Positions 8,245 to 17,083 of a stretch of 63,705 nt of DNA are shown here, one piece after another; position 1 is the stretch's first letter; the number at the start of each line of letters is the position of its first letter. Under the pieces are notes generated by a model. The model had not been told where the DNA came from, searched no databases, and was given only the letters and a program-made list of their open reading frames with translations. Source of the stretch: Planctomycetaceae bacterium (GTDB taxonomy: Bacteria; Planctomycetota; Planctomycetia; Planctomycetales; Planctomycetaceae); NCBI GenBank assembly GCA_029259815.1, contig JAJDEJ010000343.1:1-63705 (forward strand), given 5' to 3'. The translations under genes and the position numbers were made by a program.

Positions 8245-9267
8245 ATGACAGCAGTGATCGCGTTTGGCCCTGTTCTGTTGGTGATCCTCGCGGAGTGTGC
8301 TCTCTGGATTGTCTGTCTGCGAGTCGGTCTGCGCTGGCCGCATGTTGAAAGCGTCAGTTTGCGAAAACTGCTCGCTGTGATGCTTATGACAAAGCTTGGT
8401 CAATTCTGTCTTATTCTGGCCCTTTCGAGACTTGAAGTTCCCGATGAGCAGGCCGACATGGTCGTTCGATCGGTCGCGGTAGGCGGACTCTTGTTGATCC
8501 CTATTTTTACGATCATCGCGGTTTTCCGCTTGAGCGTGCTCCAGTCGGTTAAGGCATCTTTGCCGACATTCATTGCTTCCATTATTGGAGCCTTGCTCGG
8601 GTATCTCATTGTCGGCAACGTCACAGAAGCGTTCGTGGTGTCCAGCAACTCGATGGCTCCCACGTTGCTTGGCCAGCGTTTGTCTGATTCGTGTTCGGAA
8701 TGCGGCGAGATTTGTTACAGCTCTTTTGCTGACTTGGCATTTCATGAATCGGGCATTCCAACGGAAGCGATTTGTCCCAACTTTCACATTACGGAATCGG
8801 ATAGCGTGACCGTCGATTCGCGATCAAGTGATCGAATGGTGGCGGCAAAGTATCTTGATCCAAATCGCTGGGATCTCATCGCCTTCCGACAACCGGACGA
8901 CCCATCCACGGTCTACGTGATGCGCCTCGTCGGACTGCCAGGAGAAGAGGTCATCATTCGTGATGGGACAATTTTTGCAAATGGTCAGCGACTGACACCT
9001 CCCGAAACTCTTCGGGGAATCCGTTACATGACCGACGATGATGGCCACCGGCAATGGCCGGCAAATTGGGGGTCACCAGAGCAGCCTGCGAAGCTGGGCA
9101 CGGATGAATATTTTGTGCTGGGCGACTGCTCCGTTCGCTCTCGCGACTCACGTTTGTGGGAACACGGAGCGCCTGGGCACCCGCCATATGCTGTTCCGGC
9201 ATCTTATGTTGTTGGAGTCGTCACTCATATCTACTGGCCGATTAGTCGTTGGCGAGTCTTTCGATGA
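8245..9267 (+). CDS. Signal peptidase I-like membrane protein (S26), lysine position substituted
   Basis: 340 residues; about four membrane segments in the first 125. The S26 serine box is SNSMAP (S136) and box D is VMRLVGLPGE (225-234), followed by the late GDxxxRSRDSR box as GDCSVRSRDSR. In canonical type I signal peptidases the residue before that Arg is the catalytic Lys; here it is Met226. A Cys-rich insert (SCSECGEICYSS and a later AICPNF) sits between the serine box and the rest and may bind metal. The gene lies 3 bases after the symporter and is AT-richer (about 45% G+C in a sampled line). Either a pseudo-enzyme or one using another Lys. Confidence 0.75.
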   Translation: MTAVIAFGPVLLVILAECALWIVCLRVGLRWPHVESVSLRKLLAVMLMTKLGQFCLILALSRLEVPDEQADMVVRSVAVGGLLLIPIFTIIAVFRLSVLQSVKASLPTFIASIIGALLGYLIVGNVTEAFVVSSNSMAPTLLGQRLSDSCSECGEICYSSFADLAFHESGIPTEAICPNFHITESDSVTVDSRSSDRMVAAKYLDPNRWDLIAFRQPDDPSTVYVMRLVGLPGEEVIIRDGTIFANGQRLTPPETLRGIRYMTDDDGHRQWPANWGSPEQPAKLGTDEYFVLGDCSVRSRDSRLWEHGAPGHPPYAVPASYVVGVVTHIYWPISRWRVFR

Positions 9268-9352
9268 AATCAGGGCCAGCGACATCGCCTCGGTCACCGA
9301 AAACTGAGGACAATGATTGGACAATGGCAACTCCTTTTGGCAGAGTCTGTTC

Positions 9353-10138
9353 GTGAGCGATATTCTTCAACAAATTTGTGAATACAAACGCACCGAGATC
9401 GACGCGGCGAAGCGCACGGTTCCGGAGGCCGAGTTGGAACGACGACTGGCGTCGGCGCCGACAGTACGAGACTTCGTTGATGCCCTCACGGTCAAACATC
9501 CGATGGGACTGATTGCGGAGGTTAAGAAGGCGTCGCCGTCGGCGGGGTTGATTCGGGCCGACTTTGATCCTGTCGTCATTGCGATGACGTACGCGGCTCA
9601 TGGGGCGGCGTGTGTCTCGGTGTTGACTGACGAGCACTACTTTCAGGGGTCGCTGGAGTACCTCAAGCAGATTCGTACGTCGATCGACCGGCCCGTGCTG
9701 CGGAAGGATTTTATTCTGGATCGGTATCAGGTGATCGAAGCACGCGCTGCGGGGGCCGACTGTGTGCTGTTGATCGCCGAGTGTTTGGATGACGCCGAAC
9801 TGGCGGACCTGTATGCGTATGCGACCGGACTGGGGATGGCGGCGTTGATCGAGATCTACGAACCGTCGAATCTCGACCGCGTGCTGCGTCTCGATCCGCC
9901 GCTAGTCGGAGTGAACAACCGCAACCTCAAAACCATGACGACCGACCTCGGCCACTGCGTCGCGTTGCGGAAAGAAATTCCGGACGACGTCCTGATGGTC
10001 GGCGAGAGCGGCATTCACGAACGAGCAGACGTCGAGCGGTTGCAGAACGCGGGCATCCACGCCATCCTCGTCGGCGAGACACTCATGAAATCGCCGGATA
10101 TTGGAGAAAAGGTAGACGACTTGTTGGGTAAAGCTTGA
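9353..10138 (+). CDS. trpC: Indole-3-glycerol phosphate synthase
   Basis: 261 residues from a GTG at 9353 (VSDILQQICEYKRTEI). Catalyses ring closure of CdRP to indole-3-glycerol phosphate in tryptophan synthesis. Motifs in order: AEVKKASPSAGLI, LTDEHYFQGSLEYL, VLRKDFI, GVNNRNL, GESGIHERADV. It is a TIM barrel of normal length and stands alone, not in a trp operon. Its last 33 codons recur as an extra copy at 10774-10872, beyond a two-gene cassette. No clear Shine-Dalgarno is visible, and an in-frame start at 9317 would add 12 unlikely residues. Confidence 0.95.
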   Translation: MSDILQQICEYKRTEIDAAKRTVPEAELERRLASAPTVRDFVDALTVKHPMGLIAEVKKASPSAGLIRADFDPVVIAMTYAAHGAACVSVLTDEHYFQGSLEYLKQIRTSIDRPVLRKDFILDRYQVIEARAAGADCVLLIAECLDDAELADLYAYATGLGMAALIEIYEPSNLDRVLRLDPPLVGVNNRNLKTMTTDLGHCVALRKEIPDDVLMVGESGIHERADVERLQNAGIHAILVGETLMKSPDIGEKVDDLLGKA

Positions 10139-10231
10139 ATTCCGAGAGGTCTGGACAACATCGCGAATGGCCATTTCACGCAAACAAATTTTGCGAAAGT
10201 TGAGGGCAAGCGAAAGGCGATCGAGTATCAT

Positions 10232-10426
10232 TTGAATGAGCACATTCCTGCGCTGATCAGCCATGCGGATGAAGATCTGACGAGATACTGGCGGAAGGAA
10301 GTGGGTCATCTCATCGACGAAATGGAATGTTGGGCGTTACGGCTCACGAAGCACAACGACCTGTTGATCCAGACATCCGCTTTTCGCGACCGTCTTGAGA
10401 AAGTCCTGACAAGGAACGAGCCATGA
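10232..10426 (+). CDS. Small helical protein of the trpC-downstream cassette
   Basis: 64 residues from a TTG at 10232 (LNEHIPALISHADEDLTRYW). The same frame is open back to the trpC stop at 10138 but has no better start, so the N terminus is uncertain; KRKAIEYH just upstream looks protein-like and may belong to it. All-helical and charged. Its stop overlaps the next gene's ATG (ATGA at 10423). I do not recognise the family. It lies between the two copies of the trpC 3' end, so it was probably acquired with its partner. Confidence 0.55.
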   Translation: MNEHIPALISHADEDLTRYWRKEVGHLIDEMECWALRLTKHNDLLIQTSAFRDRLEKVLTRNEP

Positions 10427-10761
10427 ATCCTGCAAAGTATGAGGCTCTGCGCGATCGATTTCGCCGGGTGTTTGACTCCAAATGGAGCCGGAACGAACTC
10501 GACAATTATGACGAATTGCGAGACAAGTTCGCCATCCACATGACAGAGATTGCGACCAACCTCTCTCGTTTGGCACATGCCTATGAATCGGACGATTGCG
10601 ACACAACGTGTCTGGCGAATCAGGCGGAGTTGTTCTTTGTGGATTGTGTCCCCCACCTGATGGCCGCAGGGCAGATCTACGACGAAGTGCCCATGACGTT
10701 CCCGGAGCAAGCTGGCGTCCACGACTGGGAAGGGTTCGTGGATGAAGAGGTGGCCAGTTGA
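10423..10761 (+). CDS. Uncharacterised 112-residue protein of the trpC-downstream cassette
   Basis: Starts MNPAKYEALRDRFRRVFDSKW at 10423, overlapping the previous stop by four bases, which implies coupled translation. Acidic and helical, with two Cys (DDCDTTC) and a possible hydrophobic core (AELFFVDCVPHLM). No motif recognised. G+C is lower than trpC (about 50% in sampled lines against about 60%). The tight overlap and small size of the two genes would suit a toxin-antitoxin or inhibitor pair, but nothing in the sequence shows that. Confidence 0.65.
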   Translation: MNPAKYEALRDRFRRVFDSKWSRNELDNYDELRDKFAIHMTEIATNLSRLAHAYESDDCDTTCLANQAELFFVDCVPHLMAAGQIYDEVPMTFPEQAGVHDWEGFVDEEVAS

Positions 10762-10773
10762 GCAACTCCGCAG

Positions 10774-10872
10774 TTGCAGGACGCCAGCATCCACGCCATC
10801 CTCGTCGGCGAGACGCTCATGAAATTGCAGGACATCGGCGAGAAGGTGAATGAATTATTGAATCAGACGTAA
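10774..10872 (+). pseudogene. Displaced second copy of the trpC 3' end
   Basis: 99 bases, the same length as trpC positions 10040-10138 and aligned without gaps through a stop codon. A 38-base core (10787-10824 against 10053-10090) differs at only one position. Translation is LQDASIHAILVGETLMKLQ, then DIGEKVNELLNQT and TAA. The frame is intact but lacks any start or upstream TrpC sequence. It is best read as the original gene end left behind when a cassette plus a new trpC end was inserted. Confidence 0.85.
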
Positions 10873-10894
10873 TTCGTAATTGAGGTGGTCCGAA

Positions 10895-11245
10895 GTGTTC
10901 TCTTGGCTGTTTCGTCGAAAACCTGTGGGCAAAGTGGTTGTGCAGCCGATTGGCGAAGTCTTCGATTGGCCGAAGGAGACGATACTCACCCCCTGTGATC
11001 GCCTGATCTTCGCTGTTCCTTCGGCATCGGTCGGTGATGACGAGACATTCGGAGACATCATTCATTGCAACGATGATGCTAATTTCGCGATGCCCGAAAG
11101 CGACGACAAGATCTACATTCAACTTGAATCTGGCATGAGTATATGGCTGAGTCGCTCAGTTCAAGCAATTGTACTCGGATGTGATGACGACGACTTATCA
11201 GCAAAGCGCATTCGAGTTACTTCAGATTCAGATGACACCAATTGA
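10895..11245 (+). CDS. Uncharacterised small protein
   Basis: 116 residues from the GTG at 10895 (VFSWLFRRKPVGKVVVQP), with GAGGTGG 7-12 bases upstream. An in-frame TTG at 10880 is the alternative. Beta-rich, ending in a run of acidic residues (CDDDDLSAKRIRVTSDSDDTN). No known motif. G+C is low for the window (about 45-48% in sampled lines), like the cassette just before it, so it may belong to the same acquired block. Confidence 0.55.
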   Translation: MFSWLFRRKPVGKVVVQPIGEVFDWPKETILTPCDRLIFAVPSASVGDDETFGDIIHCNDDANFAMPESDDKIYIQLESGMSIWLSRSVQAIVLGCDDDDLSAKRIRVTSDSDDTN

Positions 11246-11312
11246 GAGACGCCAATCAAATCGGTGAGTTTCATCGCATTATGTTCCCATCATCAACACG
11301 CACGGAGGCCCC

Positions 11313-11918
11313 ATGCCCACCGAGACCAATCAAACTGTCGAACACGTCCTTTGCGTTCCCACGTTGCTCTTTCATGAGATCGGGCACTTTCAGGGGTTTA
11401 TGCCGGATGTGGATCGGTATCTGAAGACGCTCCTGGACCCGCAGTACACGAGCTATCGGCCGCGGGATGAGGTTGAGGAGGACCCGAGTTACAAGCAGCT
11501 CATTCCTTACTGCATCTTTCGGCATGAAGGGCGGGTGTTCTACTACGCTCGGGGGGCCAAGGGGGGCGAGTCGCGGCTGCATGCGAAGCGGTCGATTGGG
11601 ATTGGGGGGCACATTTCGACTGAGGATGCAGAGCATGAGACGAACGCGTATGACGTCGGTATGTGGCGGGAGATCAATGAGGAAGTCGAGATGGCCTCAG
11701 AGTTTGAGGTGAATTGTGTGGGGTTGATCAACGACGATGCGACCGAAGTGGGGCGAGTCCATTTAGGGGTTGTTCACGTTTTTGATCTGGAAGCGGCCAA
11801 AGTTCAGCCGCGGGAAGAGTCGATAGTGGAGACAGGGTTTGCCGAACCCGCAGAACTGGTGCAACAGCGCGATGCGTTTGAAACGTGGTCGCAGATTTGT
11901 TTGGACCATCTGTTTTGA
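11313..11918 (+). CDS. Nudix-like phosphoesterase family protein
   Basis: 201 residues, no signal peptide. The central region GIGGHIS (96-102) followed by [11 protein letters not shown] (117-127) resembles the Nudix box G-x5-E-x7-REU-x-EE-x-G-U. The REIxEEv part is well kept, but spacing from the Gly is longer than the canonical 5+7. Such proteins hydrolyse nucleoside diphosphates linked to another moiety. Downstream strands ([24 protein letters not shown]) fit the Nudix fold. Substrate unknown. Standard ATG. Confidence 0.7.
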   Translation: MPTETNQTVEHVLCVPTLLFHEIGHFQGFMPDVDRYLKTLLDPQYTSYRPRDEVEEDPSYKQLIPYCIFRHEGRVFYYARGAKGGESRLHAKRSIGIGGHISTEDAEHETNAYDVGMWREINEEVEMASEFEVNCVGLINDDATEVGRVHLGVVHVFDLEAAKVQPREESIVETGFAEPAELVQQRDAFETWSQICLDHLF

Positions 11919-12019
11919 CCCACCGGGTCAAGCAAAACCGACCCACAAAACGACTTGATTGGCCGCCGTCGCACACCTTCGTGCCCGGTGTTCGCCGTCA
12001 GACAAAGGAGTGTCAGACG

Positions 12020-12646
12020 ATGTTGATCTCTCGCCGCAACATGATGAAGAACTGTGCCCTGGCCGGAGCCGCTGTCACTGCAACCACAGCGTCGGTCGCT
12101 TCGGCTGCTGATGAGGCAACCGGCATTACCGACGTCCAGCTCGAGCAGATGATCAGTGGTCTGGGGCTGAAGCCGACCAAGAACGAACAACGCTTCGACT
12201 TCGGCTTTAAGGCGGCTCTCAACGAGGAAGAGTGGGAGTTGTCGATGTCAGCCGTGCTGAGCCAGGACGGGAATACCGTCTGGGTGATGGCGTGGCTCGA
12301 CGAACTGCCCAAGTCGTCTGCGGACGTCCCACGGACTGCCTTGCTACGTCTGCTCGCTGCGAATGATCAAATGGGGAACGGTAAGTTCTTCGCCTACATT
12401 GCTGCGAACCGTCGGTTCGTGCTACAGCGAGTGGTTGAAACCCAGGGGATGTCAAAGGACGAACTCAAAGTCACGCTGCAAGATCTGGGGGCGACTGTCG
12501 TGGAGACCTACCCACATTGGGCCGTGGTCAACTGGAATGACGGGAAGGCCGCCAGCCAAGTCTCCAGTGGAGATTCCAAAGCTGGCCAGCCTCGGACTCG
12601 CTCGGCAGTGAACGAGTCGAAATTCCAGGAACCGGTTCGTCGCTAA
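12020..12646 (+). CDS. Tat-signal secreted protein, uncharacterised
   Basis: 208 residues starting MLISRRNMMKNCALAGAAV, with AAAGGAG 10-16 bases upstream. The twin-arginine stretch SRRNMMK plus hydrophobic core and ASA cleavage-type site suggest Tat export; the signal is short. The mature part (FDFGFKAALNEEEWELSMSA, TVWVMAWLDELP, KFFAYIAANRRFVLQR) looks like the alpha-beta YbjN/type III chaperone-like fold of small homodimeric proteins, by resemblance only. The C terminus (SSGDSKAGQPRTRSA) is low complexity. Confidence 0.7.
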   Translation: MLISRRNMMKNCALAGAAVTATTASVASAADEATGITDVQLEQMISGLGLKPTKNEQRFDFGFKAALNEEEWELSMSAVLSQDGNTVWVMAWLDELPKSSADVPRTALLRLLAANDQMGNGKFFAYIAANRRFVLQRVVETQGMSKDELKVTLQDLGATVVETYPHWAVVNWNDGKAASQVSSGDSKAGQPRTRSAVNESKFQEPVRR

Positions 12647-13139
12647 GGTGTTGTGAAGTCAGACTTTTTGAATGCATTGTGATGCCCGGTGGCTGAATCC
12701 TGAGGGGGAATTCAGTAGCCGGGTATTCACATTTTCGTTGACGGAGAACCGAAGCATCAGGACTCTTCCGAGAACAAGGGGCCAATTTTGACAGGCCCTT
12801 GGACAGTGACGGAGCCACCGACCGGTCGGTTGTCGTTATTCGACTCAACTCGCTTGAAATCATCGAGTTCCGGTGGGCAAGGAGTGTATGAAGGCGTTGA
12901 CAAAAAGTGCGGCGGTGGACATGATGGCTTTAGATGTGGGGTACGTCTCCCCATCAACCGCCTCGATCATTGTCGAGACAGGAACTCTGCCCGGCACATC
13001 TGAGTCGAGTCGTCTGAAGCTCCCTTCGGTGAGTCTCAGCTTCTGAATCAGCCTAAAACAACGGAAGTCGATACGGTGCCTGCCCAGCGCGGCCCGGTGA
13101 TTGACTGTGCGACGGACAGACCGGAAGGAACCAGACCGG
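12647..13139. other. Gap of 493 bases with one doubtful small ORF
   Basis: No convincing gene on either strand. The only candidate is the 52-codon ORF at 12888-13046. The last 100 bases should hold the fabH promoter, but I could not pick out clear -35/-10 boxes. Confidence 0.5.
12888..13046 (+). CDS. Possible 52-residue small protein
   Basis: ATG at 12888 preceded by AAGGAG (12879-12884), giving MKALTKSAAVDMMALDVGYV and then a Ser/Thr-rich remainder ending LPSVSLSF before TGA. Support is only the ribosome-binding site and location in an otherwise empty 493-base gap. Spacing from the site to ATG (3 bases) is short. The protein lacks recognisable features. Confidence 0.25.
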   Translation: MKALTKSAAVDMMALDVGYVSPSTASIIVETGTLPGTSESSRLKLPSVSLSF

Positions 13140-14279
13140 ATGTCGAACAAGCCAATCCCGACTCTCGACGCGGTGTCCCCGTCAAAGGTTGCTCCCGCGT
13201 CGGTCGCTGAAATTGCCACCACTGTCAGTCGCCAACCAGTCGATCTCGGCACCTCAGAAAAAGGATCACGCACCTTGTTCTCACGACGCACACAATCGTT
13301 GCTCGGCGTGCAGGTGCTCTCAACCGGTTCCTATGTGCCCGACAATGTGGTGACGAACGAGGATCTCCGCGATCGGTACGATTTTGATCCCGAATGGATC
13401 AAGCAGCGGACCGGCATTGTCGAACGACGTCACGTGACCGACCCGGAAATCGCCACCAGCGACTTGTGTGTCGAAGCGGCGACGCGTGCCATCCGGGAGG
13501 CAAAGGTCGACCCGCAACAGATCGACCTTGTCGTGGTCGGCACGCTGACTCCCGATTACCAGATGCCATCCACCGCTTGCCTCGTGCAGGACAAACTGGG
13601 ACTCGATGCTCCTGCGTTCGACGTCTCGGCCGCCTGTGCGGGGTTCATGTATTCGATGGTCACCGCAGCCCAGTTCGTGGCGACCGGCAACTCCAAGCTG
13701 GCTCTCGTTCTTGGTGCCGATATAAACAGCCGCGTTTCTGACCCCAGCGATCAGCGGACCTTCCCACTGTTTGGGGATGGATCCGGGGCTGTCTTGCTCA
13801 CACGTGGTGGGCCGCACCAGGGGTTGATCTGCTATCAGATGGGTTCGGACGGCGCCGCAGCCGAGCAACTATACATCCCCCATGGCGGGTCGAAGCATCG
13901 TGTCAACGAAGAGTCTCTCCTGACCGGAGAACATTACGTGCGGATGGACGGACGCAGTGTGTTCAAATGGGCCGTTCGCATGTTGACGGACACCATCGAG
14001 CTCACGCTGGAGAAGTCCGGCATGAGCCCGCACGACGTCTCGCTGTTTCTGCTCCATCAGGCCAACATCCGTATCATCAACGCGGCAATGGAGCAATTGG
14101 GAGTCCCACCGGAGAAGGTGTTCAACAACATCGAGAAGTACGGCAACACGTCCGGCGGGTCAATCCCCATCGTGCTTGACGAAGCTCTCCGTGACGGACG
14201 CATCGAACGCGGGGATACGATCCTGATCAGCGGCTTCGGTGCCGGCCTCACCTGGGGCACCGGCCTGATGCGGTGGTAA
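13140..14279 (+). CDS. fabH: Beta-ketoacyl-ACP synthase III
   Basis: 379 residues. Condenses acetyl-CoA with malonyl-ACP to start fatty acid synthesis. The catalytic triad is visible: C166 (SAACAGFMYS), H306 (LLHQANIRI) and N336 (YGNTSGGSIP), with GDGSGAVLL. The FabH core begins at about residue 56 (GVQVLSTGSYVPDNVVTNEDL), so there is an extra N-terminal extension of about 55 Ser/Thr/Val-rich residues (MSNKPIPTLDAVSPSKV), probably disordered. A later start (the in-frame TTG at residue 54) would remove it. ATG at 13140 has GGAAGGAACC upstream. No other fab genes adjoin it. Confidence 0.92.
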   Translation: MSNKPIPTLDAVSPSKVAPASVAEIATTVSRQPVDLGTSEKGSRTLFSRRTQSLLGVQVLSTGSYVPDNVVTNEDLRDRYDFDPEWIKQRTGIVERRHVTDPEIATSDLCVEAATRAIREAKVDPQQIDLVVVGTLTPDYQMPSTACLVQDKLGLDAPAFDVSAACAGFMYSMVTAAQFVATGNSKLALVLGADINSRVSDPSDQRTFPLFGDGSGAVLLTRGGPHQGLICYQMGSDGAAAEQLYIPHGGSKHRVNEESLLTGEHYVRMDGRSVFKWAVRMLTDTIELTLEKSGMSPHDVSLFLLHQANIRIINAAMEQLGVPPEKVFNNIEKYGNTSGGSIPIVLDEALRDGRIERGDTILISGFGAGLTWGTGLMRW

Positions 14280-14327
14280 GCATGTCAGTTTGTTCGACGA
14301 CTCATCCTGGCGACGGGAATTGACTGA

Positions 14328-15578
14328 TCAGTTGTCAGCATTGGACACCGGTCTGCCTGGAACCGTCTCCTCAGGCTCGTCTCTCTCCCGCTGCTCTGCG
14401 GCAGCCACCCCCACAACGGGCAATGAATCCGCCGTGCCGATGACTCGTTCGGCGACAGCATCCAGCGGCGTTGCGTCGACGCTCTTGCGGAGCAGGAAAT
14501 AGATCACGGTCGTCGCTGTCCAGAAGTAGCTGGTGACAAATCCGACCAGCCCGAGTCCCGCGACTTTCTGCCAGAAACTGACAGCAACGATCGCGAAAGC
14601 ATCGTCCTCAGTTGTTCCACGAAGCAGCCCGTTTAGCCCTTCGTTGCCCATTCCAGACGCAACTGACCATTCGGCGAGTGGCATCAGCAAATGGATGATC
14701 GTTGCGACGAATGTCAGCAGGACAGAGCCATAGAGGAGCGCCAGAATCATCAGCCACAGGGCGTACCAGGGTCGGCTGAAGAGATAGCTATACGCGCGGC
14801 TGAAGGCCTCGAAGGAGTCTGCATCTTCGGTGCCGATCGAACTGAGCATCAGCGGCCAGCCGGTCGCCAGTCCCAGCAGAATCAGCGTCATCACGCCTGC
14901 CAGAAGCAATGGGATCCACCAGAAAACTCCGATGAGAATCGGTCCGACGGAAGGAATCCGGCCGATGACTCCGCCGACGATACACACTAACCACAAACAA
15001 CTCACGCCGAGCAATGGCATCAAAGGAGCCCCCAACGATGCCGGCAGCTTTTCCATCGAGAATCGGAGCGACTCCCGCATGCGGACGGACTTGTCTGCCG
15101 CAAATCGGACAGCCGTGATCCGCGAGATGGCCACGCCGAACAGCCCCCAGATGATCAATGACCACAGCAGATGAGTCCAAGTCACCGCCAATTGTGACCA
15201 GGAATTGTCCCTTTGAAACAATGATTGGCCGGGCCCAATAACCGTCCACACTGGGTTGATGATTGCCTCGCCGTGACTTGCGGCCGCGTTCAAAGTTTCA
15301 ACAGGTTTTGCTGGGAGCGCTGCAGGGTGAACCGCGTACAACTCAGGCGGCAAGCTTGCGAGTGGTTGCGACCAAACTTCAGGAGAAGTTGTATCGACTG
15401 CAAAGGGGAGCTCGTGGATGAGTTGTCCCCCCATGTCGATCAACAGGGCCGCAGCCATCCCCAGGACGAGTGCCCGCAAACCGATCGCGATCCGAAACGA
15501 ACGAAACAGATGCAGCCAGGGCAGCCATTGCCGCAACTTCGTCCGGTCCGTGACGTGAAACTGTTCTTCGAGTTGCAT
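14328..15578 (-). CDS. Multi-pass membrane protein, uncharacterised
   Basis: 416 residues with about six to seven membrane helices: one near 30-50, then 137-157, 187-207, 215-240, 270-295 and 340-365. A Pro/Ala-rich extracytoplasmic loop of about 80 residues follows the first helix. The C-terminal tail is hydrophilic (AEQRERDEPEETVPGRP). I recognise no transport or enzyme motif. It converges on fabH, with 48 bases between stops, and diverges from nothing close. Likely a planctomycete-specific inner-membrane protein. Confidence 0.75.
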   Translation of the reverse strand: MQLEEQFHVTDRTKLRQWLPWLHLFRSFRIAIGLRALVLGMAAALLIDMGGQLIHELPFAVDTTSPEVWSQPLASLPPELYAVHPAALPAKPVETLNAAASHGEAIINPVWTVIGPGQSLFQRDNSWSQLAVTWTHLLWSLIIWGLFGVAISRITAVRFAADKSVRMRESLRFSMEKLPASLGAPLMPLLGVSCLWLVCIVGGVIGRIPSVGPILIGVFWWIPLLLAGVMTLILLGLATGWPLMLSSIGTEDADSFEAFSRAYSYLFSRPWYALWLMILALLYGSVLLTFVATIIHLLMPLAEWSVASGMGNEGLNGLLRGTTEDDAFAIVAVSFWQKVAGLGLVGFVTSYFWTATTVIYFLLRKSVDATPLDAVAERVIGTADSLPVVGVAAAEQRERDEPEETVPGRPVSNADN

Positions 15579-15683
15579 CTGTGTCGTTGTGATTACGGGA
15601 TTATCTCGTCAGGTCACTTGGAGGGCTTGCCACCCACATGGGTCGCTTTCCCAAACTGACGCAGAGCTTATCGAACCGATCGC

Positions 15684-16634
15684 TCAATTGCACTCGGCAA
15701 CCAACGGCCCGGCGAGTTCTTCGAGGAAGAACAGACGACCCGGCTGCGTGGGCATGTAGGTCGAAGGAATCCACGGAGATGGCTCATGCCGGAGCGTCAT
15801 CCACAGGCTGAGCCCTTGCCACATCATCCCGCGTGACAGCGAGCCGTCAGCACCGCCGATGATTTTGTCAGCCTTGAGGAACAAACCCGGCCCGATGGTA
15901 TTCGCGTAGGCGGGGACGAGAGTTGTGCGGCTCTTGAAGCTGGTGATGGCGTTTTGCTCGATTGTCAGCGGGTGCAGCTTCGCAGCGATGCGGTGCGTCT
16001 GTGACTGCCACTCTTCGTCGGTGTCGTACTCACCTGCAAACTGAGGTTCCCAGAAGGCAATGTGGCACACCCGCCCGATGCCAAAAATCACCGTCAGCTT
16101 GGCCCCACCTTCCTGGAGTTCACCGATTCGGTCGCCATATGTCGGTAGCACATCCGTTGTGGCGAAATGTCGTTGATTCTCCGGGACCGTCAATTCGCCC
16201 AGCGGTCCATAGAATGCCTGCTCCATCGCATACTGAAAGGCACCCGAGTTATCCGACGGGAGCGTGTTGCCTTCCGCGTCGCTCCACTCATCCATGTTGA
16301 AGCCGTGAACGTGATCGCAGGACACGCCCCATTCCTTGAGGAAGTACACGGCCCAGCGGTACATGCCCATTGGACCGACAGGCAGAATCATGGCCGCCTG
16401 CTCACCCGCGTCTCGTGCCCGCTTGATCGTCAGTGCAATCTCATGACCCAACAACGTGTCGAAGTCTGCGACGCTCTCACAGGGGACAGGTGTAAACCCC
16501 TCATGCCACCATGCTTGCCGCTTCGTGATCGTTGCTGGATCGTCATCGACACACGCGTCGATTTTGGCGAGGTTCCAACCCGCGGGGAAGAAGCCTTCGA
16601 GCAGGGAGCCGTCGATGGTGGAGAGCAGATTCAT
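15684..16634 (-). CDS. NagB-like (glucosamine-6-phosphate deaminase family) protein
   Basis: 316 residues of the NagB/RpiA/6-phosphogluconolactonase fold. NagB landmarks seen: FNMDEW (Asp equivalent to D72) and [13 protein letters not shown], aligned with NagB GVGNDGHIAFNEP. The His and Glu of the catalytic triad are kept, but the Asp (E. coli D141) is replaced by Val and the flanking Asn/Gly by Arg/Cys. Canonical NagB converts GlcN-6-P to fructose-6-P and ammonia; here activity or substrate may differ. Length is 40-50 residues above E. coli NagB. No nag genes are adjacent. Confidence 0.8.
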   Translation of the reverse strand: MNLLSTIDGSLLEGFFPAGWNLAKIDACVDDDPATITKRQAWWHEGFTPVPCESVADFDTLLGHEIALTIKRARDAGEQAAMILPVGPMGMYRWAVYFLKEWGVSCDHVHGFNMDEWSDAEGNTLPSDNSGAFQYAMEQAFYGPLGELTVPENQRHFATTDVLPTYGDRIGELQEGGAKLTVIFGIGRVCHIAFWEPQFAGEYDTDEEWQSQTHRIAAKLHPLTIEQNAITSFKSRTTLVPAYANTIGPGLFLKADKIIGGADGSLSRGMMWQGLSLWMTLRHEPSPWIPSTYMPTQPGRLFFLEELAGPLVAECN

Positions 16635-16672
16635 GTTTGCCTGATGGCTATTGGCTAGCGGCTGACCGAGAC

Positions 16673-17083
16673 CTACGTCACTTCTGCGAGCACGGTGTCG
16701 TCCACGTAGATGGGCAGGAAGGGATCGTAGTGGACGGAGAGGGCGATCGCATCGCTGGGGCGGCTGTCGAGTTCGATCAGCTCGCCATCTTTCATCACGC
16801 GGATGACAGCGTAGTAAGTGTGGTCCATGAGATTGTTGACGACGACATCTTGAGCCTCACCCCCGAGTTCGTCGATGGCCTGCCGCAGCAGATCATGAGT
16901 CAGCGGACGCGGCGGGAGTTCGCCTTGGACCTTCGCCTGCACCCGGCGGTCGATACTCGACGCCTCAAACAAGCCGATCAAGATTGGAAATGAGCGTTCA
17001 CCATCGATCTCACGAAGAAACACGACCTGCTGGTCGTTGATCTCACTGATCACGATGCGAACAAGCTCCATTGGGACGAGCAC
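16673..17083 (-). CDS. Bifunctional nuclease family protein (DUF151)
   Basis: 136 residues. Conserved BFN/DUF151 blocks are present: [31 protein letters not shown] and [12 protein letters not shown]. Members are small cytoplasmic proteins; plant homologues have DNase/RNase activity and the Thermotoga structure is known, but bacterial roles are poorly defined. Length is near the family minimum. A second ATG after MLVP (MELVRIVIS) is an alternative start. Confidence 0.88.
   Translation of the reverse strand: MLVPMELVRIVISEINDQQVVFLREIDGERSFPILIGLFEASSIDRRVQAKVQGELPPRPLTHDLLRQAIDELGGEAQDVVVNNLMDHTYYAVIRVMKDGELIELDSRPSDAIALSVHYDPFLPIYVDDTVLAEVT

Noticed and set aside
8107-8787. Minus-strand frame of 226 codons
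   Set aside because: Antisense to the symporter end and the S26-like gene, which have clear motifs.
10139-10231. Treating the open region after the trpC stop as a TrpC extension by stop read-through
   Set aside because: The second copy of the trpC end ends at the same codon, showing the TGA at 10136 is the true end; the downstream frame belongs to the cassette.
12788-13003. 71-codon plus-strand frame in the pre-fabH gap
   Set aside because: No ribosome-binding site and an unlikely composition; a different small ORF at 12888 has the better start but is also weak.
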